DNA of 64,000 nucleotides. It comes from Sediminihabitans luteus (GTDB lineage: Bacteria > Actinomycetota > Actinomycetes > Actinomycetales > Cellulomonadaceae). The notes under the pieces are model-generated. The model was not told where the DNA came from. It did not search any database and was given only the letters and a program-made list of their open reading frames with translations. The position numbers were made by a program, and so were the translations under genes. The stretch is from positions 337,925-401,924 of the forward strand of contig NZ_PGFE01000003.1 in NCBI RefSeq assembly GCF_002797595.1, read 5' to 3'. How positions within the stretch are numbered: the first letter of the stretch is position 1; each line of letters starts with the position of its first letter. Positions 44,056-51,911 of this stretch are shown here, piece by piece.

Positions 44056-44520
44056 GTGAGAGAGCTCGAACGGTGGGTCGAGGCGCTCGCCGAGGCGTTG
44101 GGGGTCGACCCCGACGCGGTCGACGTCGACGGCGTGCTGGACCTCGCGAAGGACGCCGCGCACCAGGTCGTGCGCCCGGCCGCGCCCGTGTCGACGTTCC
44201 TGGCGGGGTGGGCTGCGGCGACCGCGGTCGCCGCGGGCGAGGACCCCGAGCTCGCGGTCGAGGAGGCGCTCGACAAGGCCTCGACGCTCGCGCTCGACTG
44301 GTCGTCCGACCTCGACGACGATGACGATGACGACAGCGACCGCGACAGCGACAGCGATGCCGACGGCGATGTCGCCGCTGGTGTCGACGGCGCCGACGAC
44401 ACCGGCGGGGACACAGGCGACACACCCGGCGTGCCCGACGGCGTCCTGCCCGACGACCTCGCGACCGCCGACCTGGACGACGACCTCGCGGACGACGACC
44501 TCGACGGCGGTGCTCGCTGA
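44056..44520 (+). CDS. DUF6457-like protein with Asp-rich tail
   Basis: The 154-residue protein has a helical domain of about 85 residues (RELERWVEALAEALGVD, then LDLAKDAAHQVVRPAAPVS and FLAGWAAATAVAAG) that looks like the DUF6457 domain found free or fused to MobA in actinobacteria. After it comes an acidic low-complexity tail of about 70 residues with runs of Asp and Ser. The role is unknown, but the position between moaC and moaD supports a part in molybdenum cofactor chemistry. GTG 44056 follows GGAGGAG. Confidence 0.7.
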   Translation: MRELERWVEALAEALGVDPDAVDVDGVLDLAKDAAHQVVRPAAPVSTFLAGWAAATAVAAGEDPELAVEEALDKASTLALDWSSDLDDDDDDDSDRDSDSDADGDVAAGVDGADDTGGDTGDTPGVPDGVLPDDLATADLDDDLADDDLDGGAR

Positions 44521-44521
44521 C

Positions 44522-44758
44522 GTGGCCCAGGTCCGCTACTTCGCCGGGGCGCGCGACGCCGCGGGGACGCCGTCCGAGGCTGTGGACGCCCCGACGCTCG
44601 GCGCGCTCCTGACGGACGTCACCACGCGCCGTCCGCGGCTGACCGAGGTGCTCCCCCGCTGCTCGGTGCTCGTCGGCGGGGTGCGCACCACCGACCCGGC
44701 CGCGCCGCTCGGCGCCGACGTCACCGTCGACGTCCTGCCGCCGTTCGCCGGGGGCTGA
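44522..44758 (+). CDS. moaD: MoaD/ThiS-family sulfur carrier protein
   Basis: The 78-residue protein has the beta-grasp ubiquitin-like pattern (QVRYFAGARDAAG, TLGALLTDVTTRRP) and ends in PPFAGG, the C-terminal Gly-Gly that is adenylylated and thiocarboxylated. As small subunit of molybdopterin synthase it would supply sulfur to cyclic pyranopterin monophosphate; the large subunit moaE is not in the window. GTG 44522 begins right after the previous stop; GTG 44510, overlapping it, is also possible. Confidence 0.88.
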   Translation: MAQVRYFAGARDAAGTPSEAVDAPTLGALLTDVTTRRPRLTEVLPRCSVLVGGVRTTDPAAPLGADVTVDVLPPFAGG

Positions 44759-44765
44759 CCGGCCG

Positions 44766-45458
44766 ATGACGAGCGCGACCGACGTGCTGCTGTGGGGCGT
44801 GCTGCCCTACGTGAGCTTCGTGCTGCTCGTCGCAGGGACCGTCTGGCGCGCCCGCCGCGACCGCGCGAGCTGGTCGGCCCGACCGACCGGCCTCGCCGAG
44901 GCACGACTGCTGCGCTGGGGCTCGCCGCTGTTCCACTACGGGATGCTCGCGGTCGTGCTCGGTCACGTCGCGGGCCTCGCGGTTCCCGCGTCGTGGACCG
45001 CGGCCGCCGGCGTCACGGACCACGCCTACCACCTGGCCGCGACCTGGTTGGGCACGGTCGCCGCGGCGGCCACGATCGTGGGCCTCGTGATCCTGCTGTA
45101 CCGGCGTGCCACGGTGCCACGCGTGCGGACGGCGACGACCCGGGGCGACGTCGTGATGCTCGTGCTGCTCGTCACGTCGGTCGTCGTGGGCACGTGGGCC
45201 ACGGTGCAGCTGCAGCTCGTCGACGGCGGGTACGACTACCGCACGACCGTCTCGCCGTGGTTCCGCGGCCTGTGGCTGCTCCAGCCCGACCCGTCGCTCA
45301 TGCACGGCGTGCCGTTCGTGCTCGGCCTGCACGTCGTCGCGGCGCTCGTGCTGTTCGCGCTGTGGCCCTTCACCCGGCTCGTGCACGCGTTCGTCGCGCC
45401 CGTCCCGTACGTCGCCCGGCCGTACGTCGTGTACCGCTCGCGCGGGGGTGCTGCATGA
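44766..45458 (+). CDS. narI: Respiratory nitrate reductase gamma subunit NarI
   Basis: The 230-residue membrane protein has five hydrophobic helices and all four b-heme ligands of NarI: His57 and His67 (SPLFHYGMLAVVLGHVAG) and His189 and His207 (LGLHVVAAL ... RLVHAFV), with the same 10- and 18-residue spacings as E. coli His56/66 and His187/205. It takes electrons from menaquinol and passes them to NarH. It starts 7 nt after moaD and is followed by narH, the reverse of the usual narGHJI order. Confidence 0.92.
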   Translation: MTSATDVLLWGVLPYVSFVLLVAGTVWRARRDRASWSARPTGLAEARLLRWGSPLFHYGMLAVVLGHVAGLAVPASWTAAAGVTDHAYHLAATWLGTVAAAATIVGLVILLYRRATVPRVRTATTRGDVVMLVLLVTSVVVGTWATVQLQLVDGGYDYRTTVSPWFRGLWLLQPDPSLMHGVPFVLGLHVVAALVLFALWPFTRLVHAFVAPVPYVARPYVVYRSRGGAA

Positions 45459-45488
45459 AGGTGGATGTCTCATGAGAGTCGATGCCTC

Positions 45489-47243
45489 GTGAAGGTCATG
45501 GCGCAGATGGCGATGGTCATGCACCTCGACCGCTGCATCGGGTGCCACACGTGCTCGGTCGCGTGCAAGCAGGTGCAGTCGACCGCCGAGGGCCTCGAGT
45601 ACGCGTGGTTCAACAACGTCGAGACCCGGCCCGGGCGCGGCTACCCGCACGCCTGGGACGAGCGCGAGGCCACGGGCGCCGGGTGGGTGCGCGCGTCGTC
45701 CGGCACCCTGCGCCCGCGTGGCGGCGGACGGCTCGCGTCGCTCGCCCAGATCTTCGCGGCGCCCGGGACGCCCGTGCTCGCCGCGTACGACGACCCGGTC
45801 GCGGAGGCGCTGCGGTCGCGCGTCGCGGGGCCCGCACCCGAGACCATGGGCGGGGCCCGGGGCCCCGAGCCCGTCCGCTCGCCCGCGCCGCGCGACTCGG
45901 TCGCGGACGACGCGGTGCTGGCCCACCTGTCGGAGCACGTCACGGCCGACCTGGCCGAGACGTTCTCGTTCTACCTCCCCCGGTTGTGCGAGCACTGCCT
46001 CAACCCGGCGTGCGTCGCCGCGTGCCCGTCGGGCGCGATGTACAAGCGCGTCGAGGACGGGATCGTGCTCGTCGACCAGCACGTGTGCCGCGGCTGGGCA
46101 CGGTGCGTGCCCGCGTGCCCGTACAAGAAGGTCTACCTCAACCCCGTGACGGGCAAGGCGACCAAGTGCACGCTGTGCGTCGAGCGCATCGAGGCGGGCG
46201 AGCCGACGCTGTGCTCCGACACCTGCGTGGGGCGGCTGCGGTACATCGGGCTCGTGCTGTACGACGCCGACAAGGTCGAGGCCGCCGCGGCCGTCGCCGA
46301 CCCGCACGACCTCCTCGACGCGCAGCGCGACGTGATCCTCGACCCGAACGACCCCGACGTCGTCGCCGCGGCCGAGCGGTCGGGGATCCCCGAGGAGTGG
46401 GTCATGGCCGCGCAGTGGTCGCCGATCTGGCAGCTCGTGTCGAGGTTCCGCGTCGCGCTGCCCCTGCACCCCGAGTACCGCACGCTCCCCATGGTCTGGT
46501 ACGTGCCGCCGCTGTCGCCCGTGGTCGACGTCGTCGCCGCGACGGGCGCCGACGGCGAGGACTTCGCAACCCTCGCCGCCGCGTTCGAGCAGCTCGCGGG
46601 CCCGGTCGACTACCTCGCCGAGATGTTCGCCGCGGGCGCGCGCGAGCCCGTGACCGAGGTGCTGCGGCGGCTCGCCGCGGTGCGCGCGGTCACTGCAGGG
46701 TCGTCGGGGTCGTCGGGGTCCTCCGGTGCTGGCGCGTCGGGTGCTGGTGCGTCGGGTGCGGCAAGTCCCGGGCCGACGACGTCCGCCCGGCCTGCGCGCG
46801 GACGGCGCGGCGGCCCCGACCCGGCCGTGGCCCGTGCGGTCGGCCTCGACCCGGGCGAGCTCACGGAGTTGCACCAGCTGCTGACCAAGGCCGACTACGC
46901 CGACCGCAACGTGATCCCCGAGGCGTACGCCGCGTCCGCGCAGGCGCTCGCCGAGCTCGGCTGCTCGCTCGACGAGGACGGCGGGCCGGGCATGGGGGCC
47001 GCCGCTCCCCCGGGCGCCGGTCCTGCAGTTGTTGCTCCTGCTGGCGGCGGTCCGGCTGCCGGCGGTCCGGCTGGCGATGGTCCTGCTGCCGGGACGGTCG
47101 AGGCGACGCGCGGCGGCCGGTTCAACCTCCTCGGCTGGACGGGCCGCGGCCGCCCGCACCAGCTCTTCCCGGCCCCCGCGCCCTCGCCAGCCCGCCCAGC
47201 GTCGCCGTCCCACCCACCGTCGCACCCACCGTCGCCGAAGTAG
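45489..47243 (+). CDS. narH: Respiratory nitrate reductase beta subunit NarH with low-complexity insertions
   Basis: The 584-residue protein has all four iron-sulfur Cys groups: CIGCHTCSVACK (Cys16, 19, 22, 26), CEHCLNPACVAACPSG, CRGWARCVPACP with the Trp that marks the [3Fe-4S] site, and CTLCVERIEAGEPTLCSDTC. The NarH-specific RYIGLVLYDAD and MVWYVPPLSPVVD are present. It is longer than typical NarH (about 510) owing to a Gly/Ser/Ala insert (about residues 402-425) and a Pro/Ala/Gly-rich tail. GTG 45489 gives the conserved KVMAQMAMVM start. No narG or narJ follows; a large palindrome does. Confidence 0.92.
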   Translation: MKVMAQMAMVMHLDRCIGCHTCSVACKQVQSTAEGLEYAWFNNVETRPGRGYPHAWDEREATGAGWVRASSGTLRPRGGGRLASLAQIFAAPGTPVLAAYDDPVAEALRSRVAGPAPETMGGARGPEPVRSPAPRDSVADDAVLAHLSEHVTADLAETFSFYLPRLCEHCLNPACVAACPSGAMYKRVEDGIVLVDQHVCRGWARCVPACPYKKVYLNPVTGKATKCTLCVERIEAGEPTLCSDTCVGRLRYIGLVLYDADKVEAAAAVADPHDLLDAQRDVILDPNDPDVVAAAERSGIPEEWVMAAQWSPIWQLVSRFRVALPLHPEYRTLPMVWYVPPLSPVVDVVAATGADGEDFATLAAAFEQLAGPVDYLAEMFAAGAREPVTEVLRRLAAVRAVTAGSSGSSGSSGAGASGAGASGAASPGPTTSARPARGRRGGPDPAVARAVGLDPGELTELHQLLTKADYADRNVIPEAYAASAQALAELGCSLDEDGGPGMGAAAPPGAGPAVVAPAGGGPAAGGPAGDGPAAGTVEATRGGRFNLLGWTGRGRPHQLFPAPAPSPARPASPSHPPSHPPSPK

Positions 47244-47245
47244 AA

Positions 47246-47292
47246 CTGAGCGCGCGAGATAGAACGTCGGACGTTCAATCTCGCGCGCTCAG
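47246..47292. repeat. 47-nt near-perfect palindrome after narH
   Basis: CTGAGCGCGCGAGAT (47246-47260) and its exact complement (47278-47292) enclose an inner pair GAACGTC/GACGTTC, with one A-A mismatch between the two stems and a single central base. An overlapping second pairing, CGAGATAG with CTATCTCG (47294-47301), offers an alternative fold. It begins 3 nt after the narH stop and may serve as terminator, though its length, AT-richer core and lack of T-run are unusual. Confidence 0.85.
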
Positions 47293-47416
47293 CTCTATCT
47301 CGGCGCCCCCACGTCAGTGTCGGACGACGCGGGCCGGGGTCCGTACGGGCGACGCGGCGGGTGGTCGGGCAGCCGGTGTCGGGCAGCCGGTCGTCGGGCA
47401 GTCAGTGGTCCGCGGG

Positions 47417-47926
47417 TCAGTGGTCGCTGCCATCGAGCTGCGCGACCAGGTGCGGCAGCAGCGGGAGCAGCACGTCGAGCCCGTCGCGAACCCCACCGGT
47501 CGACCCGGGCAGGTTCACGACGACCGCCCGCTGCGGCGCTCCGGCGGGCAGGGACACGGGCGGCGCCACGGCGATGCCCGCGAGCCCGCGCGAGAGCACC
47601 GCGGTCGGCACGTGCTCGGCGCCCCGTCGGCGAATCGCCTCGGCGACCCCGGGCAGCTCCGCCACGAGCAGCTCGCGCGTGCCCTCAGGTGTCAGGTCCC
47701 TCGGCGTCACGCCCGTGCCCCCGGTGGTGAGCACCACGCGCGCTCCCCCGGCCAGGGCATCGGCCAGGGCATCGCGGACCGCGGTGACGCCGTCCGGCAC
47801 GAGGGTGTGCGTCACCGTGAACCCCGCCGCGCGCAGGCCCTCGACGAGGATCGGGCCGCTGCGGTCCGCGGCCTCGCCGCGCGAGCAGCGGTCCGAGACG
47901 GTCACGACGTGCGCGCGGGTGCTCAT
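47417..47926 (-). CDS. mog: Molybdopterin adenylyltransferase MogA/MoaB
   Basis: The 169-residue protein has the MogA fold markers: VTVSDRCSRGEAADRSGP at the start, VVLTTGGTGVTPRDLTPEGTRE in the middle (the molybdopterin-binding TGGTG loop and the catalytic Asp in PRDLTPE), and VVVNLPGSTGGVRDGL near the end. It adenylylates molybdopterin ahead of MoeA. It converges on narH. The start ATG 47926 has TACGGT 6 nt before it, nearly identical to the moeA promoter, so the two enzymes for consecutive steps may be co-regulated although far apart. Confidence 0.93.
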   Translation of the reverse strand: MSTRAHVVTVSDRCSRGEAADRSGPILVEGLRAAGFTVTHTLVPDGVTAVRDALADALAGGARVVLTTGGTGVTPRDLTPEGTRELLVAELPGVAEAIRRRGAEHVPTAVLSRGLAGIAVAPPVSLPAGAPQRAVVVNLPGSTGGVRDGLDVLLPLLPHLVAQLDGSDH

Positions 47927-47932
47927 GCGCCC

Positions 47933-47938
47933 ACCGTA
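47933..47938 (-). promoter_or_regulatory. -10 box TACGGT of mogA (leaderless)
   Basis: TACGGT (47938-47933) ends 6 nt before ATG 47926; the 18 nt through the ATG differ from the moeA ones by one base. Confidence 0.6.
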
Positions 47939-48043
47939 GCGGCGGGTCGCCACGGCGCGAGCGTCACGTTCCGGCCCTGTCCCGCCGCCCCGCAGGCCCG
48001 CAGGCGTCCCCTCGCGCCCGCACCCGCCACCGCGCGCCCCCGA

Positions 48044-48095
48044 GCGTCACCTTCTGGCCCGTTCCTGCGGCCAGGAAGGGGCCAGAACGTGACGC
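48044..48095. repeat. 24-bp hairpin between mogA and the HTH-TOBE gene
   Basis: Arms 48044-48067 and 48072-48095 pair at 22 of 24 positions around a CGGC loop. A related half-copy, GCGTCACGTTCCGGCCC, lies about 80 nt to the left near 47966, in the same orientation as the left arm. It sits in the 229-nt divergent gap, upstream of both genes, so a terminator role is unlikely; a mobile palindromic element or a regulatory site are possible. Confidence 0.8.
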
Positions 48096-48142
48096 ACACG
48101 GGCCAGGGGAACGCGACCCTCCCAGAACCGCAGGTGCGTTGC

Positions 48143-48148
48143 TAGACT
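48143..48148 (+). promoter_or_regulatory. -10 box TAGACT of the HTH-TOBE gene
   Basis: TAGACT ends 7 nt before ATG 48156 with no ribosome-binding site, pointing to a leaderless message. Confidence 0.5.
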
Positions 48149-48155
48149 TCCGACC

Positions 48156-48584
48156 ATGCCGGAGCCACGGTCTGACAACCGCCCCACGTACCGCATCAGC
48201 GAAGCCGCGAGCCTCCTCGGGGTCAGTGACGACACCGTCCGCCGCTGGGTCGACGTCGGGACGCTCCCCGCCGCCAAGGACGCCGCCGGGCGCCTCGCCG
48301 TGGACGGCGCCGACCTCGCCGCGTACGCGGCCGCGCAGACCGCCGCGACCCCCGACCCGTCCGGGATCGCCCGATCGGCACGCAACCGGTTCGTCGGCAT
48401 CGTGACGGCCGTCGAGTCCGACCGCGTGATGTCGCAGGTCGAGATGGTGTGCGGCAGGCAGCGCGTCGTGTCGCTCATGAGCACCGAGGCCGTGCACGAG
48501 CTCGGCCTCGTGCCCGGCAGCCTCGCGGTCGCGGTCGTCAAGGCCACGACCGTGATCGTCGAGACCCCGGGCGGTGCCGCATGA
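48156..48584 (+). CDS. HTH-TOBE molybdate-binding protein (ModE-like or molbindin)
   Basis: The 142-residue protein joins an N-terminal MerR/excisionase-type helix-turn-helix (YRISEAASLLGVSDDTVRRW, residues 11-30) to a single Mop/TOBE domain (RNRFVGIVTAVESDRVMSQV ... LGLVPGSLAVAVVKATTVIV). TOBE domains of this kind bind molybdate as oligomers. It probably senses molybdate and controls the modABC genes that follow, or stores the anion. Its stop overlaps the modA start by 4 nt (ATGA). Confidence 0.88.
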   Translation: MPEPRSDNRPTYRISEAASLLGVSDDTVRRWVDVGTLPAAKDAAGRLAVDGADLAAYAAAQTAATPDPSGIARSARNRFVGIVTAVESDRVMSQVEMVCGRQRVVSLMSTEAVHELGLVPGSLAVAVVKATTVIVETPGGAA

Positions 48585-49408
48585 GCCGGCCCCGGTCCGC
48601 CCCGCCCCACCGGAGGTCGGCGCGCCGCGCCGCCGCCGGGACTACCGCGACCTTGCCCGCCGCTGCCTTGCTCGCGCTCACCCTCGCGGGGTGCGCGACG
48701 TCGTCCGACACCCCGGCGACCGCGACCGCGGGCCCCGCCGACCGCACCCTGACCGTGCTCGCCGCGGCGTCGCTGCGCGACGTCTTCACCGAGCTCGGCG
48801 ACGAGTTCGAGGACACGCACCCGGGCGTCACGGTCCGGCTGTCGTTCGCGGGGTCGAACGACCTCGCCGACCAGGTGCTCGCCGGCGCTCCGGCCGACGT
48901 CCTCGCGACCGCCGACGAGGCGACCATGGCGCGCGTCGTCGACGCGGGCGACGCCGAGCAGCCGACCCTGTTCGCGTCGAACGCGCTCGTCGTGGTCGTG
49001 CCGCCCGACAACCCGGCAGGCATCACCGGCTGGACCGACCTCGCCGACCCCGACGCCAAGGTCGTGATCTGCGCCGTCGCGGTCCCGTGCGGCACCGCGA
49101 CCGCGCAGGTCGAAGCGTCCGCGGGCGAGGTCCACGCCGTGAGCGAGGAGGCGTCCGTGACCGACGTGCTCGCCAAGGTCACCTCGGGCGAGGCCGACGC
49201 GGGCGTCGTCTACGGCACCGACGCCGCGCTCGCGGGCGACGACGTGCGCGTCGTCCCCACGCCCGAGACCGCCGACGTCGTCAACCGCTACCCGATCGCG
49301 CTCCTGCCGACCGCCGACGACGCCGCGCTCGCGGGCGAGTTCGTCGCGCTCGTGACGGGCACCGTCGGCCGCGAGGCCCTCGCCGCGGACGGGTTCGGCG
49401 CGCCGTGA
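48581..49408 (+). CDS. modA: Molybdate-binding lipoprotein ModA
   Basis: The 275-residue protein has a lipoprotein signal with lipobox LTLAGC (Cys at about residue 37) and the ModA fold: [46 protein letters not shown], and [17 protein letters not shown]. The Ser in AAASL and the Ser in FAGSN are anion ligands in known ModA proteins. It delivers molybdate or tungstate to the ModBC protein encoded next. ATG 48581 overlaps the HTH-TOBE stop. Confidence 0.93.
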   Translation: MSRPRSAPPHRRSARRAAAGTTATLPAAALLALTLAGCATSSDTPATATAGPADRTLTVLAAASLRDVFTELGDEFEDTHPGVTVRLSFAGSNDLADQVLAGAPADVLATADEATMARVVDAGDAEQPTLFASNALVVVVPPDNPAGITGWTDLADPDAKVVICAVAVPCGTATAQVEASAGEVHAVSEEASVTDVLAKVTSGEADAGVVYGTDAALAGDDVRVVPTPETADVVNRYPIALLPTADDAALAGEFVALVTGTVGREALAADGFGAP

Positions 49409-49409
49409 C

Positions 49410-51899
49410 GTGGCCCTCGGCGCGACCGCGCGCCACGTCCTGGTGCCCTGCACCCGTGCGCCCCGCGACCCGGCGTCCCTGATGCGCGGCCTGCCCCGCT
49501 GGGTCGTCGCGCCCGCGCTGCTCGGGGCGCTGTTCGTCGTCGTCCCGGTGGTCGCGATGGTCGCCCGGCTCGACCTGTCGGACGACGCAACCGGCCACGG
49601 TGGCCTGGCGCGGCTCTGGTCCCTGCTGACCTCGCCCACGGCAGGTGCAGCGCTCGGGCTGTCGCTGCGCACGGCGCTCGTCGCGACCGCGCTGTGCGTG
49701 CTGCTCGGGGCGCCGATGGCGCTCGTGCTCGCCCGGACCACGTTCCCCGGGCAGCGGCTCGTGCGCTCGCTCGTGCTGCTGCCGCTCGTGCTGCCGCCCG
49801 TCGTCGGCGGGCTCGCGCTGCTGCACACGTTCGGTCGCCGCGGGCTGATCGGCGAGCACCTCGAGGTGCTGGGCGTCGAGATCGCGTTCACGACCGCCGC
49901 GGTGGTCATGGCGCAGACGTTCGTGGCGCTGCCGTTCCTCGTGCTCTCGCTCGAGGGCGCCCTGCGCACGCACGACACGCGCTACGAGGACGTCGCCGCG
50001 ACCCTCGGCGCCCGACCCACCACGGTGCTGCGCCGGGTCACGCTGCCGCGCGTGCTGCCCGGGCTCGCGAGCGGTGCGGTGCTCGCGTTCGCGCGCGCGC
50101 TCGGCGAGTTCGGCGCGACCATCACGTTCGCCGGCGCGCTCCAGGGCGTCACGCAGACGCTGCCGCTCGAGATCTACCTGCAGCGCAGCGCCGACCCGGA
50201 CGCCGCGATCGCGCTGTCACTGCTGCTCGTGCTGGTCGCGGTCGTCATCACGGCGGGCGTGCACGGGCGCGGGCCGTCGGGGCGAGGCACCCCGGCGAGC
50301 GGACGGGCGAGCGGACGGGCGAGCGGACGGGCGAGCGAGCGGGCGGACGCACGGGGGCGGCGTCCGGGCACGGACGAGGATGACGCCGTCGGCACCCGCC
50401 CGAGCAACGTGCCGCACCCGCACCGCGCGTCGAGCGCCGTCCCGACCCGTGGCTCCGCCCCTGCTCCGGCTCCGGCTCCGGCTCCCGCTCCGACCCCTGC
50501 CCCGACCGCGCTGCGGGTCAAGGTGCGCGTCCCCGGCCGCGACGTCGTCGTGCACCTCGACGTCGCGCCGGGCGAGGTCGTCGCGGTGCTCGGACCCAAC
50601 GGCGCCGGGAAGTCGACGCTGCTGCAGGCGGTCGCGGGCGTGCTCCCCCGGTCCCGCCACGACGACGTGCGGCTCGTGCTCGACGGCGCCGCCCCGCCGT
50701 CCGCCCCGCACCGCCGCCGGGTCGCGTGGCTCAGCCAGCGCCCGTTGCTGCTCGACCACCTGCGCGTGCTCGACAACGTCGCTTTCGGGCCGCGGGCCCG
50801 GGGTGCGAGCCGGCGCGAGGCACGTGCCGCCGCCCGCGAGGCGCTCGTCGCGGTCGGCGCGGAGCACCTCACGGACCGCCGACCCGGGGCGCTCTCGGGC
50901 GGGCAGGCGCAGCGGGTCGCGATCGCGCGAGCCCTTGCGACGGACCCGCGTGTCGTGCTGCTCGACGAGCCGCTCGCGTCGCTCGACGTCGAGGTCGCGC
51001 AGGCGGTGCGCGCCACGCTGCAGGCCGCGCAGGCGGCGCGACCCCGCACGACGCTCCTAGTCACCCACGACCTGCTCGACGTGCTGCTCCTGGCCGACCG
51101 GGCCGTCGTCCTCGACCACGGTCGCGTCGTCGAGGACGCCCCCGCGCGCGAGCTCCTGACCCGACCGCGCTCGGCGTTCGCGGCCCGCCTCGCGGGCGTC
51201 AACCTCCTGACGGGCACCGCCACCGAGCCCACCAGCCCCACCCGGCCCACCAGCCCCACCGGACCCACCAGCCCCACCGCCGAACGCAACGTTGCGCACG
51301 CTGAGACGACAGATCTGGTGCAGAACGTTGCGTTCGGCCGTGGGAGTGGCGGCAGGGCCGGGGGTGGCGGCGGAACCCTCGTCGGGACGGGGAGGGTCGA
51401 CGACGGCGCCCCCGCGGTCGCGGTGTTCTCGCCCGCGGCCGTCGCCGTGCACCGCGAGCGCCCGCACGGGAGCCCGCGCAACGTGCTGCCCGTCCGCGTC
51501 GTGGCCCTCGAGCCGCACCTGTCGCTCGTGCGCGTGCGCGCCGAGCTCGTGCATGACGAGACCATCGCCCCGTCGGACGTCGCCGGGCCGGCAACCACCG
51601 TCCCCGCGGACGCTGTCGGGCCGGCAACCACCTCCCCCGCGGACGCCGCCGGGCCGGCAACCACCGTCCCCGCGGACGCCGTCGGGCCCGTCCCGTCCGC
51701 GCCCCGCGCCCCGTCGGACGCCACACCGCAGGAGGCCGCCCCACAGGACCCCGCACCGCAGGATCCCGCACCGCAACACCCCGCCCCGTCCCTCGCCGCC
51801 GACCTGACCCCCGCCGCCGTCGCCGACCTGGGCCTCGCGCCGGGCGACCGGGTGTGGTTCGTGGTCAAGGCTGCCGAGGTGCAGGTCTACCCGGCGTAG
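49410..51899 (+). CDS. modBC: Fused molybdate ABC transporter permease-ATPase ModB-ModC
   Basis: One 829-residue chain carries ModB (about residues 25-285; five or six helices, permease loop [20 protein letters not shown]), a low-complexity linker ([10 protein letters not shown] and PAPAPAPAP repeats), then ModC ([40 protein letters not shown]) and a Mop/TOBE domain at the end ([20 protein letters not shown] ... [18 protein letters not shown]). The Mop domain is broken by two insertions: a TSPT repeat with a 56-nt palindromic element, and an 11-residue unit repeated three times. Start GTG 49410 or ATG 49482. Fusion of permease and ATPase is uncommon but known for molybdate importers. Confidence 0.9.
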   Translation: MALGATARHVLVPCTRAPRDPASLMRGLPRWVVAPALLGALFVVVPVVAMVARLDLSDDATGHGGLARLWSLLTSPTAGAALGLSLRTALVATALCVLLGAPMALVLARTTFPGQRLVRSLVLLPLVLPPVVGGLALLHTFGRRGLIGEHLEVLGVEIAFTTAAVVMAQTFVALPFLVLSLEGALRTHDTRYEDVAATLGARPTTVLRRVTLPRVLPGLASGAVLAFARALGEFGATITFAGALQGVTQTLPLEIYLQRSADPDAAIALSLLLVLVAVVITAGVHGRGPSGRGTPASGRASGRASGRASERADARGRRPGTDEDDAVGTRPSNVPHPHRASSAVPTRGSAPAPAPAPAPAPTPAPTALRVKVRVPGRDVVVHLDVAPGEVVAVLGPNGAGKSTLLQAVAGVLPRSRHDDVRLVLDGAAPPSAPHRRRVAWLSQRPLLLDHLRVLDNVAFGPRARGASRREARAAAREALVAVGAEHLTDRRPGALSGGQAQRVAIARALATDPRVVLLDEPLASLDVEVAQAVRATLQAAQAARPRTTLLVTHDLLDVLLLADRAVVLDHGRVVEDAPARELLTRPRSAFAARLAGVNLLTGTATEPTSPTRPTSPTGPTSPTAERNVAHAETTDLVQNVAFGRGSGGRAGGGGGTLVGTGRVDDGAPAVAVFSPAAVAVHRERPHGSPRNVLPVRVVALEPHLSLVRVRAELVHDETIAPSDVAGPATTVPADAVGPATTSPADAAGPATTVPADAVGPVPSAPRAPSDATPQEAAPQDPAPQDPAPQHPAPSLAADLTPAAVADLGLAPGDRVWFVVKAAEVQVYPA
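50294..50331 (+). repeat. 12-bp tandem repeat in the ModB-ModC linker
   Basis: About three units of GAGCGGACGGGC encode [12 protein letters not shown] in the linker between the permease and ATPase halves. The period keeps the reading frame. Confidence 0.75.
51281..51336. repeat. 56-nt palindromic element inserted in frame in the modBC gene
   Basis: CGAACGCAACGTT (51281-51293) and its exact complement (51324-51336) flank a 30-nt centre. In the modBC frame it reads [19 protein letters not shown], with near-mirror ends. Its codons (GTT, ACA, GAT, TTC next to GTT) are less GC-rich than those around it. It lies at the end of a TSPT repeat in a non-conserved loop of the Mop domain. This looks like a short palindromic element that entered a gene without breaking the frame. 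Confidence 0.75.
51585..51683 (+). repeat. 33-bp tandem repeat (3 units) inside the modBC Mop domain
   Basis: Units at 51585-51617, 51618-51650 and 51651-51683 encode [22 protein letters not shown] and [11 protein letters not shown]. Together with a following PQDPAP repeat they separate the two halves of the Mop domain. Confidence 0.85.
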
Positions 51900-51911
51900 G
51901 CGTCGGGCGCG

